The notes under the pieces: model-generated | The model's input: only the letters and a program-made list of their open reading frames with translations | Database searches by the model: none | Told to the model about the DNA's origin: nothing | Shown: positions 1 through 11,508 of the stretch, piece by piece | How the letters are laid out: each line of letters begins with the position of its first letter | Numbering within the stretch: position 1 is the first letter of the stretch | Position numbers and translations under genes: made by a program | Source: Omphiscola glabra | Lineage: Eukaryota > Mollusca > Gastropoda > Lymnaeidae | Assembly (NCBI GenBank): GCA_964017045.1 | Contig: OZ024808.1 | Location: 9,541,784 to 9,605,783, forward strand | Direction: 5' to 3' | DNA length: 64,000 nucleotides

Positions 1-349
1 TCATCCAGTGCTTAACTGACTCCACTGTCTTCTGTGTCATATTAAGAAGCCGAGGGAACTGAGAGGGGATCACGGATTTCTGAAGTTGGGTATCATCCGC
101 GAACATGTGATATACCATGTCAAACTGCTTGATCACTGCACCCAGGGGCTGAACGTACATAGTGAAAAGCACCGGGCCTAAGACCGAGCCCTGGGGTACT
201 CCGAATTCAATAATGGATTTCTTGGAGGTCAAGCCGTTTGCGATAACTGATTTGACCCGATTAGTCAGATATGAGCGGAACCATCTCAGGACGGTATCGG
301 TGAAACCGAACGTATTTTGCAGACGTTGGAGAAGTATGCCGTGCTGCAA
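1..349 (-). mobile_element. LINE reverse transcriptase fragment (truncated by window edge)
   Basis: Read on the - strand this stretch is open for about 115 codons with no stop and carries reverse-transcriptase hallmarks of a non-LTR retrotransposon. In order these are a LLQRL-type helix, the block GVPQGSVLGPVLF (around 160-205), and the catalytic FADDTQL motif (around 95-115), followed by a VKHW motif near position 5. There is no in-frame start, so this is a piece of a longer polyprotein that continues past position 1. Its upstream edge dissolves into A/T-rich sequence near 349, which suggests a truncated, dead copy. Motif order resembles Jockey/CR1-type elements, but the clade is not settled. 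Confidence 0.82.
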
Positions 350-763
350 TAAATAAAAAAATAATAATTGAAAAGCCATCTTGTACTTGAGATTTTTTTA
401 ATGCTGTATATTTGTCTAATTCCACTGGTGTGTGTTATTATATAGTTACTTTTGCCTTTTTGCTAGTCTAGTCAGAGTAGGAAATACATAAAGCCATCAT
501 TAGCTTTGTATAGACATTCCTTAGGATGCCTTGATTGCGCACTTTGCCTCTGTGAGAGATTCATTGGTTTCATGGCAGACCGTCGGTAACAATTCCTTAC
601 ACAACATTGAGAGATCTACTTGGGTAGCAGTAATCGATCGAGAAATTAGATAGCATTTAAATCATCGGAGATTCATTGCTACCTCTCAACTTCACACTAC
701 AAGACTTAAAAACCTCATTTTTTTAAAAAGTATCCGGTGTTATTTTTTTTCCTTCTTTCTCAG
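350..763. other. no gene seen; intron upstream of the fucosyltransferase exon
   Basis: A/T-rich sequence without a supported ORF or repeat. It ends in a pyrimidine-rich tract and CAG acceptor at 761-763, so at least its 3' part should be intron of the fucosyltransferase gene. Confidence 0.5.
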
Positions 764-1635
764 ACAATTCGTCCAAACAATTAGCTTTAAAATGCGACCC
801 GGCCGTCATGGCAACAGGGCCGACTACTCCGAGCAAACCCAAACTAATGCTCTTCCAGTGGTTTCCGGACTACTTCACGGAGCTGAAGGGCGCCTCAGGC
901 TTCGCGTTCTTCAACACGTGCGAGAGCAAATGCGAGATGACGATAGAGCCCAGCAGGCAGACGGAGGCCGATACTGTCGTGTTTTACTCCCACTACATCT
1001 ACGCCAAGCAACATCCCGCCCCACCCGCCAGGACGCCCGGACAGCGATGGGTGTTCTTCGCCCTGGAGCCGCCCCCTCTAACCGCGAACACCGCATTCGA
1101 AACCCCGAACTGGTTGGGCGTTTTCAACTGGACGATGTCCTTCAGGCTGGAGTCGGAATTTTGGATGGGGTACGTGCTCATGACCCCGAAGGCGAGCCCC
1201 GTGCCGGAAAAGAAAAGGTCGGAAGACGTCCAGAGGTGGAAGGAGAAATTTTCCGGAAAGACAAAAATGGTGGCGTGGTTCGTGAGCCACTGTGGTATGT
1301 CCAGCCAACGGGAAGGGTACGCGGCGGAGCTATCCAAGCACATCCAGGTGGATATCTACGGGAAGTGCGGGAGTTTGAAGTGCGACGACAGGGGGCGCTG
1401 CTACCAGATGCTGGACAAGGAGTACAAGTTCTACCTGGCGTTCGAGAACTCCTTCTGCAAAGATTACGTCACGGAGAAAGTTCGCGTGATCCTGGAGATG
1501 AACACGCTTGTGCCCGTGGTGAGGGGCGGGGCGGACTACAAGCGGCACTTCGCGCCCGATTCTTTCATTGACACCTTGGACTTTCAGTCTCCCGAAAGTC
1601 TGGCCACTTATCTGAAACAGCTGGCAGCCGATGAG
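764..1635 (+). CDS. catalytic exon of fucosyltransferase copy 1
   Basis: 872 nt, flanked by a CAG acceptor (761-763) and a GTAATT donor (1636). It encodes essentially the whole GT10 catalytic region except the last 57 residues. The open frame starts before the internal ATG at 808, and residues upstream (ending KCDPAV) align with the same stretch in the paralogue, so that ATG is not the true start. Confidence 0.9.
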
Positions 1636-2372
1636 GTAATTCATGTCAGCATGGTCAGTAGAGGGAATGAGTGGTAATCTAAATAGCAATGAAATTTTCA
1701 GTGGTAATATACAAGAAAAGAAATGTTGAATGATAATGTAAGATTAAAGAAATTTGGAGTGGTTAAGTTCGAGCAAGATGCTATGAGTGGTAATGATAAT
1801 GTGCACATTAGAAATTATAAATGGTAGTGTATAAATTTTTAAAAATGTGAATGGTAATATTTAAGTTAATAAAAAATAATAAGTGGGTAATTTTTACTGT
1901 TAGTATACAAATCATTATAATTAATGCATTGTTAAGTACACGTTCAGAAATAGTGTCTGGTAAATGTTATGTGATCTTGGAAGTTATGACTGTAATGTTA
2001 TACAAGCTAGGCATAATGAATGGCAATGTGCACGCTATTAGAATTGATGACTGGTAATGTGTAAATTTAGAAGAAATGACTGGTAATTTGCACGTTATTA
2101 AATAAACACATGATTACATTATACTTTAATGACTTTAATGCACCCGTTTTAAGACTTATTGATTGTTTAACAAAAAAGACTAAATTCTTTATTTGCAGGG
2201 AGAATACTTAAAAAAGCTGCAGTGGTCATGGAACTATGACGTCATGAGACCTAGGTTCCCCCTATGTGATCTGTGTAACAAAATGCACGCGACCCACAAG
2301 AGCGAGTGCGTGTACAAAAACGTCATGGACTGGTGGAACAACGGCACGTGCCACTTCAGGAAAGACTTTTGA
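764..2372 (+). CDS. alpha-1,3-fucosyltransferase (GT10), 5'-partial, copy 1
   Basis: A Golgi fucosyltransferase predicted to transfer fucose from GDP-fucose in alpha-1,3 linkage to GlcNAc of glycans. Exons lie at 764-1635 and 2199-2372, giving about 347 residues. The GT10 signature FENSFCKDYVTEK followed by VPVVRGGADY is present, with NWTMSFR, AWFVSHC and paired cysteines at the C-terminus (CDLCNKMH, then CVYK). The first exon begins with 2 nt of a split codon after a CAG acceptor, and the second joins in phase 0 after GAG|GTAATT. The membrane-anchor exon is absent; the paralogue at 34614-40365 carries it in a separate exon with the same phase, so here it must lie before position 1. Acceptor specificity (core versus antennal) cannot be read from sequence. 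The frame is intact in the part visible. Confidence 0.9.
1660..2100. repeat. degenerate intronic repeat
   Basis: The motif ATGASTGGTAAT recurs at irregular 30-50 bp spacing through the fucosyltransferase intron (for example near 1667, 1783, 1849, 2018, 2047 and 2075). It reads like an old, diverged minisatellite. Confidence 0.4.
2199..2372 (+). CDS. terminal exon of fucosyltransferase copy 1
   Basis: 174 nt including the TGA stop. It encodes GEYLKKLQWSW followed by CDLCNKMH, a CVYK motif and DWWNNGTC. It matches, position for position, the terminal exon of the - strand paralogue (EDYIKRLQWSW, CPLCKKLY, CVYNN, SWW), which confirms the splice even though no single ORF covers it. Confidence 0.9.
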   Translation, partial: GEYLKKLQWSWNYDVMRPRFPLCDLCNKMHATHKSECVYKNVMDWWNNGTCHFRKDF

Positions 2373-2494
2373 CGGAATGGTTTCTCCAAATGGATGCAGT
2401 GAAACGAAGCAACGTGTTTTCCCCCCGCACCTGGAGAAGTACCACCATCAGAAGGATGGAATAATGGAGATGTTTTTTTTTCAACGACAAGATG

Positions 2495-2975
2495 GTGGAT
2501 CGGATTCTTGGATGGGATGTCACCAGATGGCTGGTGGAGGGATGTGACCTGATGGGAGGTGGAGGAATGTGACCTGATGGGAGATGGAGGGATGTGACCT
2601 GATGGGAGGTGGAGGGATGTGACCTGATGGGATGTGGAGGGATGTGACCAGGTGTCAGGTGGAGGGATTTGATGAAATTCCAGGTGGAGAGTTGTGACCA
2701 GGTGCCAGGTGGAGGGATTTGATGAAATTCCAGGTGGAGAGTTGTGACCAGATGCCAGGTGGAGAGATGTGACCAGATGCCAGGTGGAGGGATGTGACCA
2801 GATGCAGGTGGAGGGATGCGACCAGATGCCAGGTGGAGGGAAGCGACCAGATGCCAGGTGGAGGGATTTGACCTGATGTCAGGTGGAGGGATGTGACCTG
2901 ATACCAGGTGGAGGGATTTTGCCTGATGTCAGGTGGGGGGATGTGACCTGATGTCAGGCGAAGGGATTCCCACCA
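2495..2975. repeat. 24-bp minisatellite, 3' of fucosyltransferase copy 1
   Basis: About 20 units built on GGATGTGACCTGATG plus an AGGTGGA half, starting about 120 bp after the stop codon. The array probably lies in the 3' UTR or just beyond. Confidence 0.85.
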
Positions 2976-3142
2976 ACGTCATGAAGCTGGAAAGGATCTG
3001 ACGGCAAGTGAATTGATCGGTCCTGATGGCATGAAGATAGAATTGACCTACTAATGCACAGCAGGAAGCCCTACCCGTTCCTAATGTAACAAACTGGCCG
3101 CAATGTTTTCAGCCAGTCTTACATAAATGCAAAGCAGTTTCA

Positions 3143-3357
3143 TAAACGACCAAGCACTACAATGCAATGATGATACAATGGGAGCAGCGACCAAGCTTTA
3201 TATTGACAGGATGATACACGGGGAACAGTGACCAAGTATTATAATGACAGGATGATACACGGGGAACAGTGACCAAGTATTATAATGACAGGATGATGCA
3301 CTGGGAACAGTGACAAAGTATTATAATGGCACGATGATACACTGGAAACAGCGACCA
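3143..3357. repeat. 41-bp tandem repeat, about five units
   Basis: Units contain CAGTGACCAAGTATTATAAT and GATGATACACGGGGAA. The 5' unit is more diverged than the middle ones. Confidence 0.8.
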
Positions 3358-3361
3358 TGGT

Positions 3362-3602
3362 GTACACTATATAATTTAAACACTTATGTTGACATTGTAC
3401 AATATATCATTTAAACACTTATTTTGACATTGTACAATATATCATTTAAACACTTATTTTGACATTGTACACTATATCATTTAAACACTTAATTCAACAT
3501 TGTTCAAATCCATTTTAAGAATCTTAAAAATATTGTACACTATATCATTTTAACACGTATTTTTACATTGTACTCTATATCATTTAAACACTTATTTCAA
3601 CA
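3362..3602. repeat. 35-bp tandem repeat, about seven units
   Basis: Units carry ATATCATTTAAACACTTATT and GACATTGTACA. The array follows directly on the 41-bp array, so two unrelated arrays are head to tail. Confidence 0.8.
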
Positions 3603-3710
3603 GTGGATGAGCGTACCATTCTCTCGTAAGCCAGATGCATACACTATGAATTGATGATACTAATCAAACCCCAAGACACCCTGTTACTTACGGACTTACG
3701 CTCAGATCAC

Positions 3711-3785
3711 ACGATCAAATTTTCGTCAAATTTTCGTCAAATTACCCTTTGAGCGCGCTATTTTGTTATACTAAATTTGACCGTG
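3711..3785. mobile_element. fragment related to the GATCAAATTT inverted-repeat element
   Basis: GATCAAATTTTCGTCAAATT followed by CCCTTTGAGCGCGCTAT resembles the inside of the inverted-repeat element at 27985-28258, which has TCGTCAAATTTCCCTTTGAA. It is a short fragment and the call rests on that match alone. Confidence 0.4.
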
Positions 3786-3897
3786 TCCGGGGTATGAGAA
3801 TCACTGTTGTAATATGTAGATCACTGTTGTGATGTTAGGTACGTAAAAGATGTTAGTTAGAGATTATATGTGTAGCTGTGTTTATTGTGTGAGATTG

Positions 3898-4545
3898 TTG
3901 TGTCGTATTTGGGTAAGGTGGAATGACGCGTTAGTTTAGTTGTTGTTATCATGGTGGATAGATAGATGGCCATTGTACGATTAGTGCGTTGCTTAGTGTG
4001 GTTGGATGGAACGACTTCATTATTATATATATCAACGATATTTAGGTAATTGTTATAGAATAAACATTATCGTACAACAAACCGGTTGGTGTTGGTGTAT
4101 CAGTATTAGTTGCCTTTGTTTACCCTGGCCCGTGGGATAATGTAGGAGGCATAGTCTAATCAAAGTATACATCTATCGTCATGGCTAGATGAACACAAGG
4201 ATACTAAGATCCAACGGTTCAGATGAACGCAAGGATACTAAGATCCAACGGTTCGTCAGATCGTGTGCTTATTATTGTCCGTGCTCGACTCGAGCTTATT
4301 TTAACGTCGTAAGATTGTTCTCCCACTGCCTCCCCTCTCCTCTTCAGAACATTTCTTACTCCAGCAACGCCATCACAAACAACACCTCCATGTCAACGAT
4401 GTGTTCCATGAGTGGGTGCTGTGGTGTGGAGATTAATGGTGCAGCTGTTGCTAAGTGCTTTGTACTTGTGGTGACGTATTTGGGTAAGGGGAAATGACGC
4501 ATTAGTTTTGTTGTTGATGTAGTGGATTGATGGCCGTTGTAGGAT
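3898..4545. repeat. direct repeat pair (3898-3978 and 4468-4545)
   Basis: Two stretches of about 80 bp share CGTATTTGGGTAAGG, then ATGACGC, then TTAGTT and a GATGGCC end, 570 bp apart. They could be remnants of a terminally repeated element or a segmental duplication; no coding sequence is seen between them. Confidence 0.5.
4188..4255. repeat. 34-bp direct duplication
   Basis: Two nearly identical adjacent units containing AAGGATACTAAGATCCAACG. They lie inside the interval of the larger direct repeat pair. Confidence 0.75.
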
Positions 4546-4888
4546 ATTCACGGTGTAGCTTGTTTTGGGTGTTGAGGATTTCCGCTAAATGGATCGTTAG
4601 GAGAGAACGTTGATTTGTTCACGAATTGAATTGTTAGTACGGTGAACATAACTCCGTATAGACATCTCGTCGCCAATCATACCACAGTACCAATGATGTA
4701 CCTTATCATGCAACTCTTCCAATGTTGTGCCTATTAAGATGAATTTAACGCAAACATTTATTTTATTATTATTCGCTTTTAAATGATGAAATTTTATTTT
4801 GACATGTTTAAAAAATATAATATACAAATAAAAGTATTTGAAAGAACACGATAACTTTTATTTGTTTTGAATTGAATGTGGACATTGA

Positions 4889-6018
4889 TGTCTGCACCAA
4901 GACTCTGCCTGCACCAAGACTCTGTCTGCACCAAGACTCTGTCTGCACCAAGACTCTGTCTGCACCAAGACTCTGTCTGCACCAAGACTCTGTCTTCACC
5001 AAGACTCTGTCTTCACCAAGACTCTGTCTTCACCAAGACTCTGTCTTCACCAAGACTCTGTCTGCACCAAGACTCTGTCTTCACCAAGACTCTGTCTGCA
5101 CCAAGACTCTGTCTGCACCAAGACTCTGTCTTCACCAAGACTCTGTCTTCACCAAGACTCTGTATTCACCAAGACTCTGTCTTCACCAAGACTCTGTCTG
5201 CACCAAGACTCTGTCTTTATCAAGACTCTGTCTGCACCAAGACTCTGTCTGCACCAAGACTCTATCTGCACCAAGACTCTGTCTTCACCAAGACTCTGTC
5301 TGCACCAAGACTCTGTCTTCACCAAGACTCTGTCTGCACCAAGACTCTGTCTGCACCAAGACTCTGTCTTCACCAAGACTCTGTCTTTATCAAGACTCTG
5401 TCTGCACCAAGAATCTGTCTGCACCAAGACTCTGTCTGCACAAAGACTCTGTCTTCACCAAGACTCTATCTTAATCAAGACTCAGTTTTCACCAAGACTC
5501 TGTCTGCACCAAGACTCTGTCTGCACCAAGACTCTGTCTGCACCAAGACGCAGTCTTCACCAAGACTCTGTCTGCACCAAGACTCTGTCTTCACCAAGAC
5601 TCTGTCTGCACCAAGTCTCTGTCTTCACCAAGACTCTGTCTTCACCAAGACTCTGTCTGCACCAAGACTCTGTCTGCACCAAGACTCTGTCTGCACCAAA
5701 ACTCTGTCTTTATCAAGACGCAGTCTTCACCAAGACTCTGTCTGCACCAAGACTCTGTCTTCACCAAGACTCTGTCTGCACCAAGACTCTGTCTGCACCA
5801 AGACTCTGTCTTCACCAAGACTCTGTCTGCAGCAAGACTCTGTCTGCACCAAGACTCTGTCTGCACCAAGACTCTGTCTGCACCAAGACTCTGTCTTCAC
5901 CAAGACTCTGTCTGCACCAAGACTCTGTCTGAACCAAGACTCTGTCTTCACCAAGACTCTGTCTGCAGCAAGACTCTGTCTGCACCAAGACTCTGTCTGC
6001 ACCAAGACTCTGTCTTTA
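4889..6018. repeat. 17-bp minisatellite, about 66 units
   Basis: Near-perfect CTGCACCAAGACTCTGT units (CTTCACC variant). Because 17 is not a multiple of 3 and the unit has no stop in any phase, long ORFs appear in several frames on both strands with 17-residue periodicity. These are artefacts of the repeat rather than genes. Confidence 0.95.
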
Positions 6019-6532
6019 CCATGGGGCGCACATTTTTCTTTTTTTTAAAAATCATTAACACCACAAAACACTCGTGTCACCGAAACAATCCCGACATATA
6101 ACCCACCGTCCACTAGATTGAACAAGCAAGTGGGGCGCTATCAACAAAGGAGCACCTGGAAATCGAACTTTCTAATCCTGAGATGGATCTATTTAACGTC
6201 GCACCCCCCCCCCATAAAAAAGACTCACCCCATTCCCATCCTGGGGTGGTGTCAGACGCCCTCTAACAGGGTGTCTTGTATTGCTGTAATGTTCTGAACG
6301 CCGACGTGTTTCTTGCTAAATTGTTGTTAAAGTCAAAGGATACGCAACTGCGTATTCTGAAAATTTTCAACGCTTTTTAAGGGTTGTCTCTCTTGTTTAA
6401 AAAGACTATATTTTAAATACCTGTATTTAAAATGTGTTCAATATGTTGTTTTTTATTAAAGGGGGATGCCCCGCCATGGTCTTTAAAGTCATCTATGATT
6501 TAAGGCTGTCTCTCTCTCTCTTTGCTCTAGAT
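6019..6532. other. no gene seen
   Basis: Unique-looking A/T-rich sequence with a poly-C run near 6206. No supported coding or repeat feature. Confidence 0.5.
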
Positions 6533-6715
6533 CAGTGGTTCTCAACCTCTTTGGGGATCGAACGACCCTTTCCCAGGGGTCGACTAAGACCACCGGAACA
6601 CACATATGCTATACAGTAATGAAGTAGCAACGAGAATAATTTTGTGGTTTGGCGTCGCCTCAACATGAGGAACTGTATTAAAGGGTCACGGTATTAGGAA
6701 GTTTGAGAACCATTG
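6533..6715 (+). mobile_element. SPIN-like hAT element (non-autonomous), copy 1
   Basis: 183 bp bounded by CAGTGGTTCTCAACC and its imperfect inverse GTTTGAGAACCATTG. It is flanked by a perfect 8-bp target duplication CTCTAGAT (6525-6532 and 6716-6723), the hAT hallmark, with the nnnTAnnn pattern reported for the Buster group. Inside are GAAGTAGCAACGA and ATGAGGAACTGTATTAAAGG. There is no coding capacity. The termini resemble SPIN transposons as I remember them. Confidence 0.88.
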
Positions 6716-6730
6716 CTCTAGATTCAGACA

Positions 6731-6782
6731 TATATATATATATTTATATATATATATATTTATATATCTATCTATCTATCTA

Positions 6783-6818
<36 letters not shown>
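6731..6818. repeat. (TA)n / (TCTA)n microsatellite
   Basis: Simple sequence directly after the hAT element. Confidence 0.95.
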
Positions 6819-6820
<2 letters not shown>

Positions 6821-8735
6821 CGTTTATTATTTTAGAGAGGTATTTGGATGGCAAGGCCAAGGCCAAGGCTACAAGACCAGACCCGTGAAAAAGGTGGATT
6901 ATTCTATGAGGCCGAGACAAAAGACAGATTGGCATCAGGTAACCGAGGAACCATGAGTGTGGGGGGGGGGGGGACACTGGGTGGTGTAAAGTTGGACGAG
7001 GGACTGGGTGACCAGAGATTGTAGATAACGCGACGTCTTAGAAATAGTTCAATACGCAAACTGGCTAAGGAGAGATGGCACGAGAACATGGAAATCGTTG
7101 CGCAACAGTCTGAATTTATTAATTTTTTTTATATTAATAAAAATACAAACTGGCAAGCCAAGCCAGTGCACTCTGTAAATGACTTCATAAGACGGAAAGA
7201 CAGTGGTAAACATATGTTACCAACAGCGGCAAACCGAGAGACACGGGGCGGGAGAGGCTGTGGGGGGAGAGGGGGTGCCCACACCGTGTGGCACTTTGGG
7301 GTGTTGGACTGGGTTTTGGGATGAAGTGGCTATTACGGAGGTGCGGGTGGGAAATGGACGAAAATGTCAAATTTTGAAAAAAAAAAAAATATTGTTTTTA
7401 GGTTTTTATGAACCATTTCTTTATTAAAATTGTCTATTTGTTTAAAAAAAAAGTAAGTTGGAAAATATAATAAAGTACAATTTTCCTGACCCTATCAATC
7501 GGAAAAATGTCAAAATTGTCCGATTGTTTAGTGTTTTTACCGCTTTGTTATGATTATTTGGAACCACCCAATCCCAACGTATTTATGGTATGGTTGGAAA
7601 GTTGGTGTACCCCGAGGTCGTATGGCGTAACCAATACACTGTTGGACACATGTCTACGCTTCCATTGCAGCAAGTAAGTGTCAGGTGACACAGTTGTTAT
7701 GACGCAGATCATTTAATCATGGAAATATGAGTTCTCACAACTGCCTAGCATTATCGCTGTGCGCTCCCATTGGTCGAGAGCTTAACATGTGGGATGAAAT
7801 TTGCGATATCGCTGCGTGCGTGTCTTTGTGATTTGTAAAGAACATTGAGTTCATGTGTTTTTTTTTGGTTTTTTTTTTAGTTCCTTTTACAAAAGAGTTG
7901 TTTTTAACAATTACTTTTCTATATTTTCTTATTGTAACTAAATACTAGAATGTATGCCCCTCTTTAATATTTAATTGAGCTATTATTTTCCCTAGCCTCG
8001 AGGGTCGCACAAACTATGATTCTGAGATGGCGTACGATGGGATAAGACAAGAAGACTCAAGAAGATCAGAGTATAGCTTTAATGGGGTGCTGGCCGAATA
8101 ATGTTTGAGAGCTACTATTTCATTTGTTACAACTCTATGGAAGTGATATTGGAACTATAAAAAATATACCATACTATATTGCTATAAAGCGATCTATACT
8201 AATATTACTTGACAAAACATGCCCCTTCAGTAACACACTTTAAAAAATACCCAAATAGTGCTCAGTGCTATACCTCCCCCCCTATCCTCAGGTATGCCAT
8301 AGCCCCTGTATTATTTTAATATCATAATGTACCATCCCCTTTTACACCGCAGATTAATTAATACACCATCTATCTGCGTAAAACAAAAAGAAAATATCAC
8401 GCACCAAACGTATTTGCTGTATTTTTAGTGCATCTCATTTTTGCAACAGTTATTCGGGGATTTCCGTTCGTTGAAATCAGCGACACCCGGTGGCGTTAGT
8501 GACATCACTCAGAGACGCATGTATTTTGATGCTTTAAGAAATAGCAAACAAGTCAAAACAACAACAACATGTAAATGGTGTAGTGATCTAGAAGTAAAGG
8601 AAATCGTATTGTTTATGCTCCATTAGCGGCCTGACGGCCCGTGAAGATGAAGCTGTAGAAAGATTTTTTGGCCAGTGGGCGTTCCTTGACAAATATCACG
8701 CATGATTGGGTGTGCTGTGCTACCAACCTCTAGGG
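6819..8735. other. no gene seen
   Basis: Mostly A/T-rich with poly-G (6960-6972) and poly-A/T runs. Short ORFs lack any recognisable motif or splice context. Confidence 0.5.
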
Positions 8736-8928
8736 TGGTGGTTCTCAAACCTTGCTAATGTCGCGACCCTTTAATGCATCTCCTCACGTTGTGGGGGGTC
8801 CCTCAACCATGCATTTATTTTTGTCGCTACTTCATAAATATGTGTTTTTCAGATGGTCTTAGGCGACCCCTGTGTAAAGGTTGTTCAACCTCCCAAAGGG
8901 GTCGCGATCCACATCTTGAGAACCTCTG
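8736..8928 (-). mobile_element. SPIN-like hAT element, copy 2 (inverted)
   Basis: Same family as the element at 6533 in the opposite orientation: TGGTGGTTCTCAAACC at one end, TTGAGAACCTCTG at the other. The target duplication is CTCTAGGG/CTCTATGG (one mismatch), at 8728-8735 and 8929-8936. Confidence 0.85.
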
Positions 8929-9257
8929 CTCTATGGATAACAAATGTAATATTGCTATTAATTATCACTGGCAAATACCACAACGAACGTCATTTTAATT
9001 CCCAAACCCCTTATTTAAAGGTTGATTGATTGATTGGATACTTCTATAGTGCTGGTTCTCAATCCTGAAGCAACCCTCTCCCCCCCCCCCCAAACCTGTC
9101 TGTATTGTACAGGAAATGAAAAGGTTGACTCGACACAAAATATATTGCAACATTTGCGATAAGTCGCTCACCAATAAATCTGCATACAACCTCGTGCAAT
9201 GTTAAATGGATATGATTGTGTTTATGTACTGTTCTAGGTGCTTCCCAGTGAGCCTCC

Positions 9258-9360
9258 AACAACAATGTAATATACCACCAAGAACATTGTAATTTACCAC
9301 CTAGAACATTGTAATTTACCACCTACAACAATGTAATTTACCACCTACAACAATGCAATC
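9258..9360. repeat. 22-bp tandem repeat, about five units
   Basis: Units of ACCACCTAGAACATTGTAAT with ACAACA variants. Confidence 0.8.
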
Positions 9361-9542
9361 TATATTTATAAACCACATGTTGAGAGACAGTGAAACAATA
9401 TGTAATAATATTACGTATACTTTTAAAATATATAATTCTTTCCTTAGGTGTCCATTTTTAAAAACAGAAAATGTCAAATGCAATTTAACAATTGAAGTGT
9501 AATTTAATGGCGATATTTAGTCTGTCTATGCAAATTATATAT

Positions 9543-9788
9543 GAAGAGCTGATTTTCAAATTGCTGTATATCCATTTTTGGGGTTTTGAGATTATTCAAC
9601 TTTTTACAAAAAATTAATAAAGCGTTTAGAGGATTAAATCATTTTTAGACACAAATAAAATAGGAATATAATGTGTTTAGTATATAGAATTTACCATGTC
9701 CTAAACGAACCTGTTTGCTCTACAAAATGGTTAGTTTTTTTCATTTTTTAAAAAATGGTTGATACCGCGTTTTGAAAATAAGCTCTTC
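9543..9788. mobile_element. AAGAGC-terminus inverted-repeat element, copy 1
   Basis: 246 bp with ends GAAGAGCTGATTTTCAAA and its inverse TTTTGAAAATAAGCTCTTC. ATATAT-type sequence flanks both sides. A second copy lies inverted at 31517-31765 and shares most of its interior (for example ACCATGTCCTAAACGAACCT). It is non-coding, and the superfamily was not recognised. Confidence 0.82.
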
Positions 9789-11065
9789 ATATATTTCCAA
9801 AAGAGACAAACCTGTGTTTTCCTGAGGTTTCCAATCGTGACAAGAATGGATTAATGTTATTTGTCCCACACAAGTTGTCTCAAACATACAGAGAAATCAG
9901 CGACAAAGTGAGCTGTCCATCTATCAAATGTTCCAGCCAACGGAGGGTAACCTTTATTTTGTTTGAGATCCACTCAAACAAACGATCAATAGTGTCCGCC
10001 ACTGCATTATTTCACTCCAAACAAATAATTAGAAAAAAATTATCAATTATTCGTACAATAACAACGCAAAAGAAAAAAAAAACAAAACCCAGCACCTTTA
10101 TCTAAGGAAGAAACAGAACAATAAATAATAAGCCGAGGATAGATATTAAAAAAGAAAAACTGAACACAAGATGCGTATTTAATAGACAACCTAACATTTC
10201 ATGCATATGAAATGGCCAATTGTTTGGCTTGTTGTACGGGAAGTCTACTGACACGACTTGTAAACCTACAAAGGAAAACCCCGTTTGCATTATTCAGCGT
10301 GCAACAGAGAAGTCGACCGGAGATGGCGAACAGCATACCCAGCAGCCAGGGTCATCTTTACAAGGGTCGAGTATCGTGTTTAAACAGCGTCTCAGTTTCC
10401 TACCTAATGGCTCATGTTGCGATCGCGCGCGTTTTATGGTGTACGACGGCGGGGGACGTTGGCAGAGATCACTCATGGTTTTTAACATTTGACACACGTG
10501 TTAACTGTCGTGGTCGGTAGCGAAGGTGTTTGGGCGGTGAGAATCGGAAGGGGCGTCAACTCGATTTTTTCCCCAGATAAATTATCGTAGGAAATAATAT
10601 GTGTGATGCCACCATGAGTCTAATTTCATCCGAGAAATAGGATTTTGTCATTTATAAAACCGGAAATCGTCGGGCTGCATGACGTCATGTTACTATTTTT
10701 AGACAGTGTTTTCACAAAACATAGCTTCTAACAATGTATTTCCCGCATATATATAGCAATAACAAATTTGTTTGTAAAATCTTTCCCAAGATATAGTTGT
10801 AAACACGTTTTCGTCTAGGTTAAGGCCCACATAAACGTAGAAGTGCCGAACAGCTGTTAAGAGATTGGCCGAACGGAATACCATGATGTTTGATGAACAT
10901 CTTAATGAGATTGTCCAGACTGTACGCCCGGATGTTCTATTATTAGATTTCCGCCATTTAATGAACAGTGATGAAAAGATTGCGTCATATGCGTTGTATT
11001 CATTCCAACATACGTTACTTTAATATTAGCATGTTGAATATTAGTGACATATTTCAAGTGCGAGT
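9789..11065. other. no gene seen; moderately GC-rich patch at 10200-10520
   Basis: The patch has several CpGs and short overlapping ORFs on both strands but no recognisable domain. It could hold an untranslated first exon or promoter for the GT7 gene starting at 12583, but nothing in the sequence proves this. Confidence 0.3.
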
Positions 11066-11256
11066 GTCTCTTCCAGGGAGATGTGGAACAAATGTAGGTC
11101 GGGTAAGTGAGTTTATCTTTCAGGGAGATGTGGTACCAAATGTAGGTCATGCAAAGGAGTTTCTTTTCCAGGGAGATGTGGAACCAATGTAGGTCGGGTA
11201 AATTAGTTTCACATCCATGGAGACATGGAACCAATGTAGGTCAGGTAAATGGTTCC
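11066..11256. repeat. about 46-bp tandem repeat, four units
   Basis: Units contain CAGGGAGATGTGGAACCAA and TGTAGGTCGGGTAAAT. Confidence 0.8.
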
Positions 11257-11508
11257 TCATTTCTTTTGATCTATACAAAGATGGGTTGTCTGTGAAAGAG
11301 ACATCCATAGGCTAAGAGCCGGCCCTCCAAAAGTCACAATCGACTAACATTGAATCTGATCAAATACAATTTAGTGGAGAGGGCAGTGTCAGAGAAAAGC
11401 TGCGCCTGGGGCGTAGTCTGAAAATGATGCCCCTCAATTATAGAAAAAAAGTACCGCCACGAGCTGGACAAGGGAAATGAAAAAAATGTTGGGCACCCCC
11501 TTTACACG

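Noticed and set aside
792..1689. Other ORFs overlapping the fucosyltransferase exon (+ 792-1571, - 999-1343, - 1330-1689)
   Set aside because: They are shadows of the GT10 frame: no conserved motif, while the 808 frame matches the family and its paralogue.
3898..4545. Possible LTR retrotransposon from the direct repeat pair and a nearby AATAAA
   Set aside because: No primer-binding site, polypurine tract or internal coding region that I could defend; kept only as a direct repeat.
4872..6048. 200-390-codon proteins with 17-residue repeats
   Set aside because: They follow from a stop-free 17-bp minisatellite; no start context, splice or non-repeat domain.
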